From the NCBI RefSeq assembly GCF_026625605.1, contig NZ_CP113054.1, positions 3,286,001 through 3,350,000 on the forward strand: a stretch of DNA of 64,000 bases, written 5' to 3'. Both the position numbers and the translations under genes were made by a program. Source of the stretch: Luteolibacter sp. SL250 (GTDB lineage Bacteria; Verrucomicrobiota; Verrucomicrobiia; Verrucomicrobiales; Akkermansiaceae). The notes beneath the pieces were generated by a model that was not told the origin of the DNA, did no database searches, and saw only the letters and a list, made by a program, of their open reading frames with translations. This document shows, piece after piece, positions 25,798 through 35,292 of this stretch. Numbering within the stretch: the stretch's first letter is position 1; each line of letters opens with the position of its first letter.

Positions 25798-28700
25798 CTA
25801 CTCCGGCACCAGGTGGAGGTGGTCGATGCCGAACATCTTACCCTGCGATGCGGCCGGGTTCGCGCCCAGCAGCTCCACCACCAGTTGGTTGAGGCCCTTT
25901 TTCACCGGCTGCTTGCCGAGGTCCACCTCCCCGGTGTTGATGACCGTTCCCTTGTTATAGAGATCGATGCTCTCCACCACGGTCGCGCCATTCAGCTTCA
26001 CGCGGAAGATGCCGTAGTCATGGGCCTTCGTGAACACGGCGGAAACCGTATAGGTCCCCTCCACCGCACTCTCGAACTGGATCACGATGCGGTCGCCGGT
26101 CTCCCCCTGGGTCCACCAGAGATGGCTGTCGCCGCTCCATGAGGCTGACTTGAAGCCATCCATGTTCTGCTTCTGGACCGTGCCGCGGTTCACCTCCGCG
26201 ACCTTCAGCAGGTCATCACCGATGATGATCTCCCCTTCCACCGGCAGAGGCACCTGCCGGGGGCTCTGGAGGTAGCCGATGAGGTCGCGCGTCTCGTCCG
26301 CCGTCAGGTTCGCGATCAGGCCCTCCGGCATCATGGAGGTCGTGGAAACCTTGTGATCCTTGATCTCGGAAACCGGCACGGTCACCTGACCGCCGCCGAT
26401 GATGGCGATGCCCAGCGTGTCCGCGGCTTTATCTTTCAACAATCCGGCCACCACCTGACCGTCATTCTTCACGATGGTATGGAGCTGGTAGTCCAGTCCT
26501 ACGAGGGATCCCGGGTCGATGATGTTCTCCAGCAGATACTTCGTGTCCGCGCGGTTGGAGCCGGTCAGGTCCGGGCCGAGTTTCATACCCTCCCCGAACA
26601 ACTGGTGGCAGGCGAAGCAGGATGACTGGTAGATTTTCCGCCCGTTGCGGAGATCCGCCTTGGCCAGCACTTTCGGGTTGAGGGCCTTCGCCAGCCGTTC
26701 GATCTCCTTCAGCTTGTCCGCCGCCTGTCCGGCGGAAATGGTGCCCCAGTGTTTCTCCACCGCGGAGGTGATGTCCGCCTTGTCATAGCCGCGCATCTGG
26801 CGGGCCACGAACGCGCTGATCTGGCTGCGGGTGACTTTCCCGGAGGCCAGTGCCCCGGCGAGCTCCCGCGCTCCACCCTCGGATGCGCCGAGCGACTGCA
26901 CCGCGGCCTCCTTGCCGACGGAGTCGAGTTCCGGAAATGCTCCCATCAGGAAGGCTGGTATCCGTTCGTCCGGAACGCGGCCCAGCGCCCGTATCCACTC
27001 CACCCGCTGCGGGTCGGCCTCATTGGCAGCCAGCTTCAGCAGCAAGTCCGCCATGCCCGGGTGCGCCATGCGCATCAGGTTTTCCAGTGCCGCGCTGCGG
27101 TCCTCTTTCTTTGCGGAAACATCCACGATGACCTTGAGGAAACGATCCGCCATCCGTTTGTCACCGAAGACGGTGGCGACCAGTTCGAAATCACGGCGGG
27201 CCTCCGACGACCTGAGGGCGATGAATGCCTCCGATGATTCCGCCCATCCCTTCGCGGCTGGCAGCGCGCCTGATTTTGAAAGGGCCATCGCAAGACCGGA
27301 AAGCACATCCGTCACCAGCCCCTCCTTGTCCGCGTTCACCGCGACCAGCCCGATCACGGCATCCCTGCCCTCAGGGGTTTCCGCCATCCGGCGGACGATG
27401 AAGCGGGTGACCTTCGGGATCCGCGAGTTGAGGATCATGGCGACCGCGAGCTTTCCGTCCTGGGGAATGATGTCGCTCACTCCATACCAGACCATCAGCG
27501 GCAGGTTGTGATCCTCCGCATCCCCATCGTGCGCCAGCAGCGCCATGGCGATGTCCCCGCGCTTCGCCGGCTCCATCCTCTGCAGCGCGGCTGCCAGGTA
27601 GAGGCGCACAAGCGCGGAGGTATCGGTTGCGGCCATCTCCGCGAAGCGCTTCAACGCCAGCGGACCGGCGTCCTTCTTCTCCGACAGCAACTGGATGGCC
27701 CATGCGCGGACGTATTCACCTTTATGGGAGGTGAGTTCCAGCAGGGCAGCCTCATCCAGCCCGTTGATGACATGGAGCGCCCACAGCGCGCGGAGGCTGC
27801 GGGTTTCATCCGGATGGGAAAGCATCTTCCGCAGTTCCGTGACCGTCGCATCCCGGGCCAGCGTCCCTTCCGCTGCACGCTGCTGGAGGATCCGCCGCGC
27901 CGTGCGGACGAACCAATCGTTCTTGTGCATCTGGAATGCCACCAGCTCCGCATCCGTGGACTGTTTCAGGTCCACGGATTTCACCTCCGGTGTGCCGTAG
28001 GTGATCTTGTAGATGCGTCCGTTGCTGCGGTCCCATTTCTCGCCATTCACGTTGTGGCAGGTCTGCTCGTCATACCAATCCGTGAGGTACATGCCCCCAT
28101 CCGGACCATAACGGAGGGAGACCCCCATGTGCTGCTTGTCGTTGGAGAACAGGAAATCCGGCTCATGTTTCCCCACGTAGCCGGAACCCCTGCGCTCAAC
28201 CCGCTCCTGGTTCACACGGTGGCCGTGGAGATTGTTGAAAAGCAGTTTGCCGCGGAACTGGTCGGGGAAATTATCCCCGAGATAGATGGAAAGGCCGCAG
28301 TGGGCATGGCCACCGCCGAAGTCCGACGACGAACCATCGCGCGATCCCTGCCATTGATCCCCCTTGTAGTGGAGATGGTCCGCACAAGTCTTGATGTCAT
28401 CGTACGTGTGCGGGTCGAAATGCTGGCCCGCCTGGCGCTGGTAGCGGGCGCCCTGGATGACATGGTAGAGGTGCGGTATGACACAGGCGGTGATGAAAGC
28501 CTGGCCGTGGTCGTTGAAGTCCACCCCCCACGGATTCGAACTGCCGTGGGCGAATACCTCGAACTGCCGACGCTGTGGATGGAACCGCCATACAGCCGCA
28601 TTCATGGGGACACGCTGGTCCTCGGCGGCGCCCGGCTTTCCGACCTTCGAGTGGGTGAAAACACCATGGCAGCCATAGAGCCAGCCATCCGGACCCCAGT

Positions 28701-29211
28701 TGAAGGCATTGAGCGTCTCGTGCGTGTCATGCCAGCCGAAGCCGTCCAGCAGGATCTCCGGCTTTCCGTCCGGCTTGTCGTCGCCATCCGCATCCGGGAT
28801 GAACATCAGGTAGGGGGCGGCACCCACCCACACCCCGCCGAAGCCGACCTCCAGGCCGGAGACGAGATTGAGCCCCTCGGTGAAAACCTTGCGTTCATCG
28901 AAAACTCCGTCCCCATCCTTGTCCTCGAAAATGAGGATGCGGTCTTTGCCGGCATCCCCCTTCGCACGGATGGGATACTCGTATGCCTCCGCGATCCACA
29001 CGCGACCCCGTTCGTCGATGGTCATGGCGACGGGCTGCCGGACGTCCGGCTCGGCGGCGGATTGGACGACCTTGAAGCCTTCATACGCGCGGAAGGCCTC
29101 CAGCGCCTTCTTCGGCGGCAGGCCGCTGACCTGCTCACCGATGACGGGAGGTTTGAGGTTCTGGGCGGATGCGGAAGCTGCCACCGCGAAAAGGAATGCC
29201 TGGAGTTTCAT
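25798..29211 (-). CDS. PVC-type haem-binding dehydrogenase with HEAT repeats and CxxCH domain
   Basis: 1137 residues, signal peptide at the N-terminus (AVAASASAQ). Residues 40-430 are a six-bladed beta propeller of the membrane-bound dehydrogenase type (MTIDERGRVWIAEAYEYP, GSSNPWGVDF, TDWYDEQTCHNV). Residues 430-850 are helical HEAT-like repeats. A cytochrome c domain follows with SCFACHQLFGEG and a GPDLTGS methionine-loop region. The last 130 residues look like a CBM6-type carbohydrate-binding sandwich. Such proteins are expanded in Planctomycetes and Verrucomicrobia and are thought to oxidise sugars outside the cytoplasm. It lies 22 bases after the Gfo/Idh gene in the same operon. Confidence 0.9.
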   Translation of the reverse strand: MKLQAFLFAVAASASAQNLKPPVIGEQVSGLPPKKALEAFRAYEGFKVVQSAAEPDVRQPVAMTIDERGRVWIAEAYEYPIRAKGDAGKDRILIFEDKDGDGVFDERKVFTEGLNLVSGLEVGFGGVWVGAAPYLMFIPDADGDDKPDGKPEILLDGFGWHDTHETLNAFNWGPDGWLYGCHGVFTHSKVGKPGAAEDQRVPMNAAVWRFHPQRRQFEVFAHGSSNPWGVDFNDHGQAFITACVIPHLYHVIQGARYQRQAGQHFDPHTYDDIKTCADHLHYKGDQWQGSRDGSSSDFGGGHAHCGLSIYLGDNFPDQFRGKLLFNNLHGHRVNQERVERRGSGYVGKHEPDFLFSNDKQHMGVSLRYGPDGGMYLTDWYDEQTCHNVNGEKWDRSNGRIYKITYGTPEVKSVDLKQSTDAELVAFQMHKNDWFVRTARRILQQRAAEGTLARDATVTELRKMLSHPDETRSLRALWALHVINGLDEAALLELTSHKGEYVRAWAIQLLSEKKDAGPLALKRFAEMAATDTSALVRLYLAAALQRMEPAKRGDIAMALLAHDGDAEDHNLPLMVWYGVSDIIPQDGKLAVAMILNSRIPKVTRFIVRRMAETPEGRDAVIGLVAVNADKEGLVTDVLSGLAMALSKSGALPAAKGWAESSEAFIALRSSEARRDFELVATVFGDKRMADRFLKVIVDVSAKKEDRSAALENLMRMAHPGMADLLLKLAANEADPQRVEWIRALGRVPDERIPAFLMGAFPELDSVGKEAAVQSLGASEGGARELAGALASGKVTRSQISAFVARQMRGYDKADITSAVEKHWGTISAGQAADKLKEIERLAKALNPKVLAKADLRNGRKIYQSSCFACHQLFGEGMKLGPDLTGSNRADTKYLLENIIDPGSLVGLDYQLHTIVKNDGQVVAGLLKDKAADTLGIAIIGGGQVTVPVSEIKDHKVSTTSMMPEGLIANLTADETRDLIGYLQSPRQVPLPVEGEIIIGDDLLKVAEVNRGTVQKQNMDGFKSASWSGDSHLWWTQGETGDRIVIQFESAVEGTYTVSAVFTKAHDYGIFRVKLNGATVVESIDLYNKGTVINTGEVDLGKQPVKKGLNQLVVELLGANPAASQGKMFGIDHLHLVPE

Positions 29212-29233
29212 CTTGGGTTCCGTGATGGATGTT

Positions 29234-30361
29234 TCAGCCGAGGGTTTCCTGGGGCAGGTGCTTGATCACGCCGCCCTCCATCGCGCTTTCATGGGCGAGG
29301 ATGCCGGTGCAGGTCCAGTTCGCGGACTGGCGTGCGTTCGGGAACGGCTGTCGTTTTTCCACCACCGCCATGGCGAACTCATGGGCAAGGTGCGGGTGGC
29401 TGCCGCCATGGCCCGCGCCCTGAGTGAAGCTCAGGTGCTGGTTGTCATCGGAGTCATAGATACCCTTCGTCGTGTAGCGGCGGATGCTTTCCGGCAGGCG
29501 CTCCGCGAAGTCCGGCGCGGTGACTTCCGATGGGATCTCCGGCTCGGGCTTCTTCGCGGTATGGAGGATGAGCGGCTGGTGCTCCACCAGCGGCCACTCC
29601 ACCGACTTGGCGGAGCCATAGACGTCGATGCTCTCCCGGTACTGCCGGGCGGTGTCGAACAGGCTGCGGATGACCCGCACGCTGAGGTCGCTGTCCTTCA
29701 CCTTCACGTGCGCGGTCTCCACCGCGAAAGGTGAACCGTAGTGGCCGATGAGTTCCTCCCGGATGGTGCCGGAGCCGAAGCAACTGACATACTCCGCATC
29801 CCCGCCCGCCAGCCCCAGCACCGGTCCCACGCAGTGGGTGGCGTAGTGCATGGGCGGGAGGCCGGGCCAGTAGTCCGGCCAGCCGTCCATGTCCTGCTGG
29901 TGGCTGGCCTGGATGTACTGGATCTTCCCCAGTTCCCCGGCATCACGGAGGTGCTTCATGTAAAGGTACTCCCGCGCATAGACCACCGTCTCCATCATCA
30001 TGTAAGTCAGGCCCGTTTCCTCCGTCAGGCGGATGATCTCCAGGCACTCCTCCACGGTGGTGGCCATCGGCACGGTGCAGGCCACATGCTTGCCCGCCTT
30101 CAGCGCGGCGATGGACTGCTGCCCGTGGTTGGGGATCGGCGAGTTGATGTGCACCGCGTCGATCTCCGGGTCCGCCAGCAGTTCCTCATAGCGGGTGTAG
30201 CGTTTCGCCACTCCCCATTCGTCGCCCACCTTGTTGAGGTTTTCCTCGTTCCGCTGGCAGATGGCGGCGCAGGTGGTGTGGGGATGTTTCTGCCAGATGG
30301 GGATGAATTCCGCTCCGAATCCGAGGCCGACGACGGCGATGTTGATCTTGCGTTCGCTCAT
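29234..30361 (-). CDS. Gfo/Idh/MocA-family oxidoreductase
   Basis: 375 residues. The N-terminal Rossmann domain starts with IAVVGLGFGAEFIP; the C-terminal domain carries the oxidoreductase sheet. The usual catalytic EKP motif is replaced by TVP (GKHVACTVPMATT), so the conserved Lys is absent; I have seen this form in other PVC oxidoreductases. The family oxidises or epimerises sugars with NAD(P). It is first in an operon with the PVC haem protein and divergent from the AraC-type gene, which probably controls it. Confidence 0.88.
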   Translation of the reverse strand: MSERKINIAVVGLGFGAEFIPIWQKHPHTTCAAICQRNEENLNKVGDEWGVAKRYTRYEELLADPEIDAVHINSPIPNHGQQSIAALKAGKHVACTVPMATTVEECLEIIRLTEETGLTYMMMETVVYAREYLYMKHLRDAGELGKIQYIQASHQQDMDGWPDYWPGLPPMHYATHCVGPVLGLAGGDAEYVSCFGSGTIREELIGHYGSPFAVETAHVKVKDSDLSVRVIRSLFDTARQYRESIDVYGSAKSVEWPLVEHQPLILHTAKKPEPEIPSEVTAPDFAERLPESIRRYTTKGIYDSDDNQHLSFTQGAGHGGSHPHLAHEFAMAVVEKRQPFPNARQSANWTCTGILAHESAMEGGVIKHLPQETLG

Positions 30362-30402
30362 GGGGTGCTGGGCAGCATGTCACCATAACGCCTCTCCATA
30401 CG

Positions 30403-30437
30403 CTTGTAAGATTCCGGGAAATCCTTGTATGATTCCG
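30403..30437. promoter_or_regulatory. Paired direct-repeat operator for AraC-type regulator
   Basis: CTTGTAAGATTCCG (30403-30416) and CTTGTATGATTCCG (30424-30437) match in 13 of 14 positions and are 21 bases apart, two helical turns. AraC-family dimers typically bind such paired direct repeats. The pair lies in the divergent region between the Gfo/Idh gene and the regulator gene and ends two bases before the regulator's start, so binding could repress the regulator and activate the operon. Confidence 0.65.
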
Positions 30438-30439
30438 AC

Positions 30440-31186
30440 ATGACCACCACCAATCTCCAGCGTGGATGGATGGAGGAACTGCCCGCCGGGCAGTTCCGCC
30501 ACCTCTTCGACCACCTGCCGGGAACCCTGTTCTTCGCCAAGGACCGGGAGGCACGCCTGATGGGCGGAAACCCGGCATTCGTCCGCCGCTGCGGCTTCCG
30601 CTCCGAGGCGGAGATCATCGGCATCGCGGACCGGGACATCTTCCCTCCACGGCTGGCGGAGAAATATCACCGGGACGACATGGCCGTCATTTCCAGCGGC
30701 AGGCCCATGCTGGGACTCATCGAGCTGTTCCCCGGTCCGGACGGACAGCCGGAGTGGTTCATCACGGACAAGCTGCCGCTGTTCGACCGGCAGGGAAAGG
30801 TGTTCGGTCTCTGCGGCACGGTCCGCAGCTATGAGGAGCAGCGGGTGGCCATCCAGCCCTACCTGGAGCTGGCCCCCGTCGCGGAACACCTGAAAAAACA
30901 CCACCGTGAGCCGCTGGACCTGCCCGCGCTGGCCCGCATGGCCGGCCTTTCCGAGCGCCAGCTCGAGCGGAAATTCCATGCCACCTTCCAGACCACGCCA
31001 CGGAACTTCCTGGTGAAGATGCGGGTGGTCAACGCATGCCGCCTGCTGCCGGACCCGCGGCTTTCCCTCACCGAGATCGCCCTCGAAGTGGGCTTTTACG
31101 ACCACAGCGACTTCTCCCGCCAGTTCCGCAAGCACATGGGGGAATCCCCCACCGAATACCGCCGGGCGAACCGGGGCTCACGCTGA
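30440..31186 (+). CDS. AraC-family regulator with PAS-like sensor domain
   Basis: 248 residues from ATG 30440; ATG 30470 is an alternative with a better purine-rich leader. Residues 18-140 are a PAS-like fold (LPGTLFFAKDREARLMG, then a DIFPP loop and LFDRQGKVFGLCGTVR). Residues 150-245 hold two AraC helix-turn-helix motifs (LARMAGLSERQLERKF and IALEVGFYDHSDFSRQF, ending PTEYRR). The sensor differs from the cupin domain of AraC itself. It is divergent from the Gfo/Idh operon and its stop overlaps the next convergent gene by nine bases. Confidence 0.9.
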   Translation: MTTTNLQRGWMEELPAGQFRHLFDHLPGTLFFAKDREARLMGGNPAFVRRCGFRSEAEIIGIADRDIFPPRLAEKYHRDDMAVISSGRPMLGLIELFPGPDGQPEWFITDKLPLFDRQGKVFGLCGTVRSYEEQRVAIQPYLELAPVAEHLKKHHREPLDLPALARMAGLSERQLERKFHATFQTTPRNFLVKMRVVNACRLLPDPRLSLTEIALEVGFYDHSDFSRQFRKHMGESPTEYRRANRGSR

Positions 31187-32296
31187 CTCCCCCACCAGCG
31201 GCAGGGCGATGCGGAAAACGGAACCTTTCCCGTCGCGGGGCTGGTAGGAAACGCGGCCCTCCATCGCGGTGACCAGCTCATGCACGATGTGGAGGCCCAG
31301 CCCGGTCGAAGCCTCGCCATTCGTGGGGCGGGCGCTCAGCCGGGTGAACTTCCCGAACAACAGCGGAACCTCCTCCTCCAGGATGCCCGGCCCCTCGTCC
31401 TCGATCCGGAAGATGCCGCCCTCCCCGTTCCGCTGGAGATGGATGGTCACCGTGGACCCGGACGGGGAGAACTTGATGGCGTTGGAGAGGAGGTTCTCGA
31501 TACAGCACATCAGCAGGCGGCTGTCGCCGAAAACGGAAAGATCATCCCCACTGCGGAGAACATCGATGCGGATGTTTTTCCGGCGGCAGTGCTGCTCGAA
31601 ATTCGCGATCGCCCGCTCGGCATGGGCCTCCAGGGAAAGGGGCTTCCGGATCACCGCCGACTTCGCCTCCTCGATCGACTTCGTCTCCAGCAGCCCGGAA
31701 ACGATTTCGAATGCCCGCAGGGCGGATTCCCCGATGCTCGAGACGAGCTGTGAGCGTGCGTCCTCCGGCAGGGCCGGGTTTTCCGCGAGCATGGTGGCGG
31801 CGAACTGGATGCCGCTCAGGGGGTTCTTCAGGTCATGGGCGACGACTTCCAGCAGCCGGTTCTTTTCCCGGATGACCTTCGACAGTTGGTTGTGCGTCTT
31901 GCGCCTGCTGGCGTGGAGTTCCACCCGGGAGATCAGTTCCGGACCATGGAAGGGCTTCGTGACATAGTCCACGGCCCCCGCCTCCAGGGCATCCACGACG
32001 AAGTTCTTGTCCGCGGCGGCGGAAAGGAAAATGACGGGGACGTCCCGCAGTTCCGGATTCTCACGGAGCTTCAGGCAGAACTCGAAACCCGTCATGCCGG
32101 GCATCATCACGTCCAGCAGGATGAGATCCGGATGCACGCTCTCCAGTTTCGCCAGAGCCTCACGCCCGCTCCCGGCGGCGATGACCTCATGGCCATGACG
32201 GAGAAGCAGCGAACCGACGACCTGGATGTTCTTCACCTCATCATCAACGACGAGGACCAGGGCGGCGGGATTCGGTCTCGGCAGTGGATCAAGCAT
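31178..32296 (-). CDS. Response-regulator/histidine-kinase hybrid
   Basis: 372 cytoplasmic residues. Residues 12-130 are a receiver domain with the acidic pocket VVDDE, phospho-Asp in LILLDVMMPG and KPF Lys. Residues 145-210 are the HisKA dimer helix with His in VVAHDLKNPLSGIQ, and residues 245-368 the ATPase domain (ENLLSNAIKFS, IEDEGPGI, GLGLHIV). The order REC-HisKA-HATPase, without a membrane segment, suggests it takes phosphate or a signal from another kinase, very likely the CHASE3 kinase whose stop overlaps this start by eight bases. Confidence 0.92.
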   Translation of the reverse strand: MLDPLPRPNPAALVLVVDDEVKNIQVVGSLLLRHGHEVIAAGSGREALAKLESVHPDLILLDVMMPGMTGFEFCLKLRENPELRDVPVIFLSAAADKNFVVDALEAGAVDYVTKPFHGPELISRVELHASRRKTHNQLSKVIREKNRLLEVVAHDLKNPLSGIQFAATMLAENPALPEDARSQLVSSIGESALRAFEIVSGLLETKSIEEAKSAVIRKPLSLEAHAERAIANFEQHCRRKNIRIDVLRSGDDLSVFGDSRLLMCCIENLLSNAIKFSPSGSTVTIHLQRNGEGGIFRIEDEGPGILEEEVPLLFGKFTRLSARPTNGEASTGLGLHIVHELVTAMEGRVSYQPRDGKGSVFRIALPLVGESA

Positions 32297-34106
32297 CGTT
32301 GGCCAAATGGGATTTCACAATCTCCGGGAACTCGTCCAGGTGCCTGCCCGCCGTCTCCAGATCAAAGGTCGTGGCGGCCTCCCTCAGGCGGACCGCATAG
32401 TCACGCAACGATACCGATCCATGGCGGGATGCAAGGACTGAAATCCTGTCCGCGAAGGAAATGGTAGCCTGAGCCGGGACCAGCTTCACCAGTTCCGGCC
32501 AGGGGGATGCCAGCAGCGCGGCCAATGCCCCAGCCAATCCGGCGGGATCCTGAAGGCTGACTTCCGTCCCAAATGGCGGCTGATGCCCGGCCGCAGGGTG
32601 ACTCCGGATCGATTCCCCCTTCAGTGGAACATCATCCGCGATGAGGATCTTTCCCGGGGCCAACCGGCTGGAATCCGTCTCTCCCTCCTCATTTCCGACA
32701 GTCTCAGGAGCCGAGTCCGACAGAGTGACCGGAATCGACAGTGTGAAGGTGGAGCCATGCCCCAGAACGCTCTCCACCGTGACGTCCCCTCCCAGTGCCT
32801 CCGCCAGCCGCTCGCTGATGTTCAGCCCCAAACCCGTCCCCTGGAAGTCACGGGAGTTCCTGGAGTCCACTTGATAGAACGGCTCGAAGATCACCTCCAG
32901 TTGGTCCTCCGCTATGCCGATACCCGTGTCACTGACGGTGAGAACAAGCCAGTCCCGGGGATCGTCCCCCCGTTTCCGGAGGACCGCCCCGACGTGGACA
33001 TGGCCTTCGCGGGTGAACTTGAGCGCGTTGCCGATCAGGTTCACCATGATCTGCCGGAGCCGCAGCGCATCGAAAACGAGGACGGAGGGAATCTCCGGCT
33101 GCACGGTGACCCGGTAATCAATCCCCTTTTCGGAGGCCCGGTAGGAAAACAACGTGCCGAGGTTTCCGATGAAACGGCGGACATCCGCAGGCACCGGCCG
33201 GATATCCAGCTTGGAGGCCTCGATCTTCGACAGATCGAGGATGTCGTTGATCAGCTCCAGAAGCGCGTTCCCGCTGGAAAGGATGGCTTGCGCATGCTGC
33301 TTCTGCTGGCCGGCCGGGAGGGAGTCCTCCAGCAGCTCACCGAAGCCGAGGATGGCATTCATCGGCGTCCGGATCTCATGGCTCATCATCGCTAGAAACT
33401 CGCTCTTGGCCTTGTCCGACTGGACCGCGCGGTCCTTGTCCTGGGTCACCGCCACGATCCGTTCCTGGTTCCGGAGATAGAAGAACAGGATCAACACGCC
33501 GATGGCGGTGGAAAGAACCGCAGCCCCGCCGGTGACCGCCACAATCAGGTTGGTCCTCGTGAGGTTGTGCACCTGGCTGCGTTGCAGGCCGATCAGGAGC
33601 TGTTCCTCGACCCTTTCCATTTCCGAGATCCGCTGGCGGAATGAGTCCATCAGCAGTTTGCCTTCTCCGGTGGCGGAAATGCGGCTGACCTCCGCTTCTC
33701 CCTGTGTCCTTCGGATCTCGATGGTCCGGGCCAGATACGCCTTCTTGCGGTCCGCCGCCAACCGGAGCTGCCGGCTCCTTTCAAGTTGCTCCGGGTTGCC
33801 GCGGGAAAGATCCTCCACCTCGGCCAGCAGGCTGTCGAGAACCCCCAGCGAGTGGTGGTAGGGCTCCAAATACTGTTCCTCCCCCACGATGATGTATCCC
33901 CGCTGGCCCAGTTCCAGGTCCTGCATGGCGGAGAGGGACGATTGCAGCGCGGTGAGAACGCTCCGGCTATGGGAGACGCGGCGGGCGTCCTCCAGGTTGC
34001 GCCGGGTGTTGAGCGCGGAGGTGATCACCCCGCACCCGATCATCACCAGCACCACCAAGGCGGAAGCAAGGTATCTCGTCCTGACTTTACGCGCTCTCTG
34101 GGGCAT
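32289..34106 (-). CDS. CHASE3 sensor histidine kinase with collapsed receiver domain
   Basis: 605 residues. Two membrane helices (about 10-30 and 186-210) bracket a periplasmic CHASE3 four-helix domain (QDLELGQRGYIIVGEEQYL). HisKA follows with His in MMSHEIRTPMN, then HATPase with NLIGNALKFT, VSDTGIGI and GTGLGLNI. The C-terminus begins a receiver (GKILIADDVPLKGE) but then jumps to a helical tail; the phospho-Asp strand and signalling Lys are missing. That receiver cannot be phosphorylated. The gene is upstream of, and translationally coupled to, the REC-kinase gene, which supplies an intact receiver. Confidence 0.9.
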   Translation of the reverse strand: MPQRARKVRTRYLASALVVLVMIGCGVITSALNTRRNLEDARRVSHSRSVLTALQSSLSAMQDLELGQRGYIIVGEEQYLEPYHHSLGVLDSLLAEVEDLSRGNPEQLERSRQLRLAADRKKAYLARTIEIRRTQGEAEVSRISATGEGKLLMDSFRQRISEMERVEEQLLIGLQRSQVHNLTRTNLIVAVTGGAAVLSTAIGVLILFFYLRNQERIVAVTQDKDRAVQSDKAKSEFLAMMSHEIRTPMNAILGFGELLEDSLPAGQQKQHAQAILSSGNALLELINDILDLSKIEASKLDIRPVPADVRRFIGNLGTLFSYRASEKGIDYRVTVQPEIPSVLVFDALRLRQIMVNLIGNALKFTREGHVHVGAVLRKRGDDPRDWLVLTVSDTGIGIAEDQLEVIFEPFYQVDSRNSRDFQGTGLGLNISERLAEALGGDVTVESVLGHGSTFTLSIPVTLSDSAPETVGNEEGETDSSRLAPGKILIADDVPLKGESIRSHPAAGHQPPFGTEVSLQDPAGLAGALAALLASPWPELVKLVPAQATISFADRISVLASRHGSVSLRDYAVRLREAATTFDLETAGRHLDEFPEIVKSHLANDA

Positions 34107-34178
34107 TCCGGAGTGGCTTCGGCACCGTTGGCGAACCTACATGAACCGTTTGGTACAACAAGGCCCCAATCCGCGCAT

Positions 34179-35198
34179 TTACTCCGCTGCCACCGACCGT
34201 CTCTTCCAAGCCAGAATCAGGAAAGCCGCGGAAAATGCGAACATGAACAGGGACAGGAATTGACCCTGCGTCAGCACGCCTTCGATGACCCAGGCCGCAT
34301 CCGGTTCACGGAACCGCTCCGCAAAGATCCGGAAAATGGCGTAGAGGCCGAAGAAAAGCCCGGTCAACAGGCCGTGCGGGGCCTTCGGGAAACGCACACG
34401 AACGATCCACAGGATGGCGAACAGCAACAGGCCTTCCAGAGCACCCTCATAAACCTGCGACGGATGACGCGGCTCCAGATAGGAGGCGATCGCTTCCTTG
34501 ACCTGGTCCGACTTGCGGGTCGCCGCCAGCAGTTGCTCGAAAAACGCATGCTGGGCAGCTCCGGACGCCGATTCGTTCATTGCATGGTAGGCGGGGGCAA
34601 GGGCTGGATCCGCATTCACGGCCGCTGCAGCCGCCACTTCAAAACTGCCGGACTCCGGAGCCTTTGCATCCATCAACGCAGTGGGGAATTTCACCGCCCA
34701 GGAAAGCCCGGAGGAGATCCGGCCATACAGCTCTCCATTGATGAAATTCGCGGCCCGCCCGAAAAACAGCCCGAGCGGGGCCACCACGCACAGGCCGTCG
34801 CCCAGTCCCGTCCAGGAAACCTTGTGCTTCCGGGCATAGAACCACGTGAAAATCACCAGTCCGAGGATGCCGCCATGGCTGGCCATCCCGCCTTCCCAGA
34901 CCTTGAAAACCAGCAGAGGATCCGCCGCCAGGCTCCCCCAGCCCAGCTTGGGGATGTGGTAGAACAGGATGTAGCCCAACCTGCCGCCGAGAAAGACACC
35001 GAAAAGTGCCGCGGCGGCGATGAAGTCGCCCGTTTTTTCCGGTTTCAACACCCACAGCCCCTTGCGCGCCAGATGGCGCAGCAACAGGAACCCCATCACA
35101 AACCCCATCAAATACGCCAACCCATACCAGCGGAGGGCCAGATTCCCGAAGAGCGGCAACGCCACCGGGTCCAGATCATGCACATAAACACCTGACAC
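34179..35198 (-). CDS. lgt: Prolipoprotein diacylglyceryl transferase
   Basis: 339 residues, seven membrane helices. Lgt transfers diacylglycerol to the lipobox Cys of prolipoproteins in the inner membrane. All key motifs are here: RWYGLAYLMGF, GGMASHGGILG, GRAANFINGELYGR with the essential Arg, and RHPSQVYEGALEG. An extra loop of about 70 residues lies between the fifth and sixth conserved blocks (from SFEVAAAAAV to SYLEP), longer than in E. coli. No ATG is near; GTG 35198 is the most likely start, with GTG 35183 possible. Confidence 0.95.
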   Translation of the reverse strand: MSGVYVHDLDPVALPLFGNLALRWYGLAYLMGFVMGFLLLRHLARKGLWVLKPEKTGDFIAAAALFGVFLGGRLGYILFYHIPKLGWGSLAADPLLVFKVWEGGMASHGGILGLVIFTWFYARKHKVSWTGLGDGLCVVAPLGLFFGRAANFINGELYGRISSGLSWAVKFPTALMDAKAPESGSFEVAAAAAVNADPALAPAYHAMNESASGAAQHAFFEQLLAATRKSDQVKEAIASYLEPRHPSQVYEGALEGLLLFAILWIVRVRFPKAPHGLLTGLFFGLYAIFRIFAERFREPDAAWVIEGVLTQGQFLSLFMFAFSAAFLILAWKRRSVAAE

Positions 35199-35292
35199 GC
35201 CCGCACCTCACACCATCCCCCGCCCGTCCGCAAGCGGAACTCCGGCCACCTTCCCGATTGACCTGCCGGGCTTCCCAACGGACGTTTCCCCC

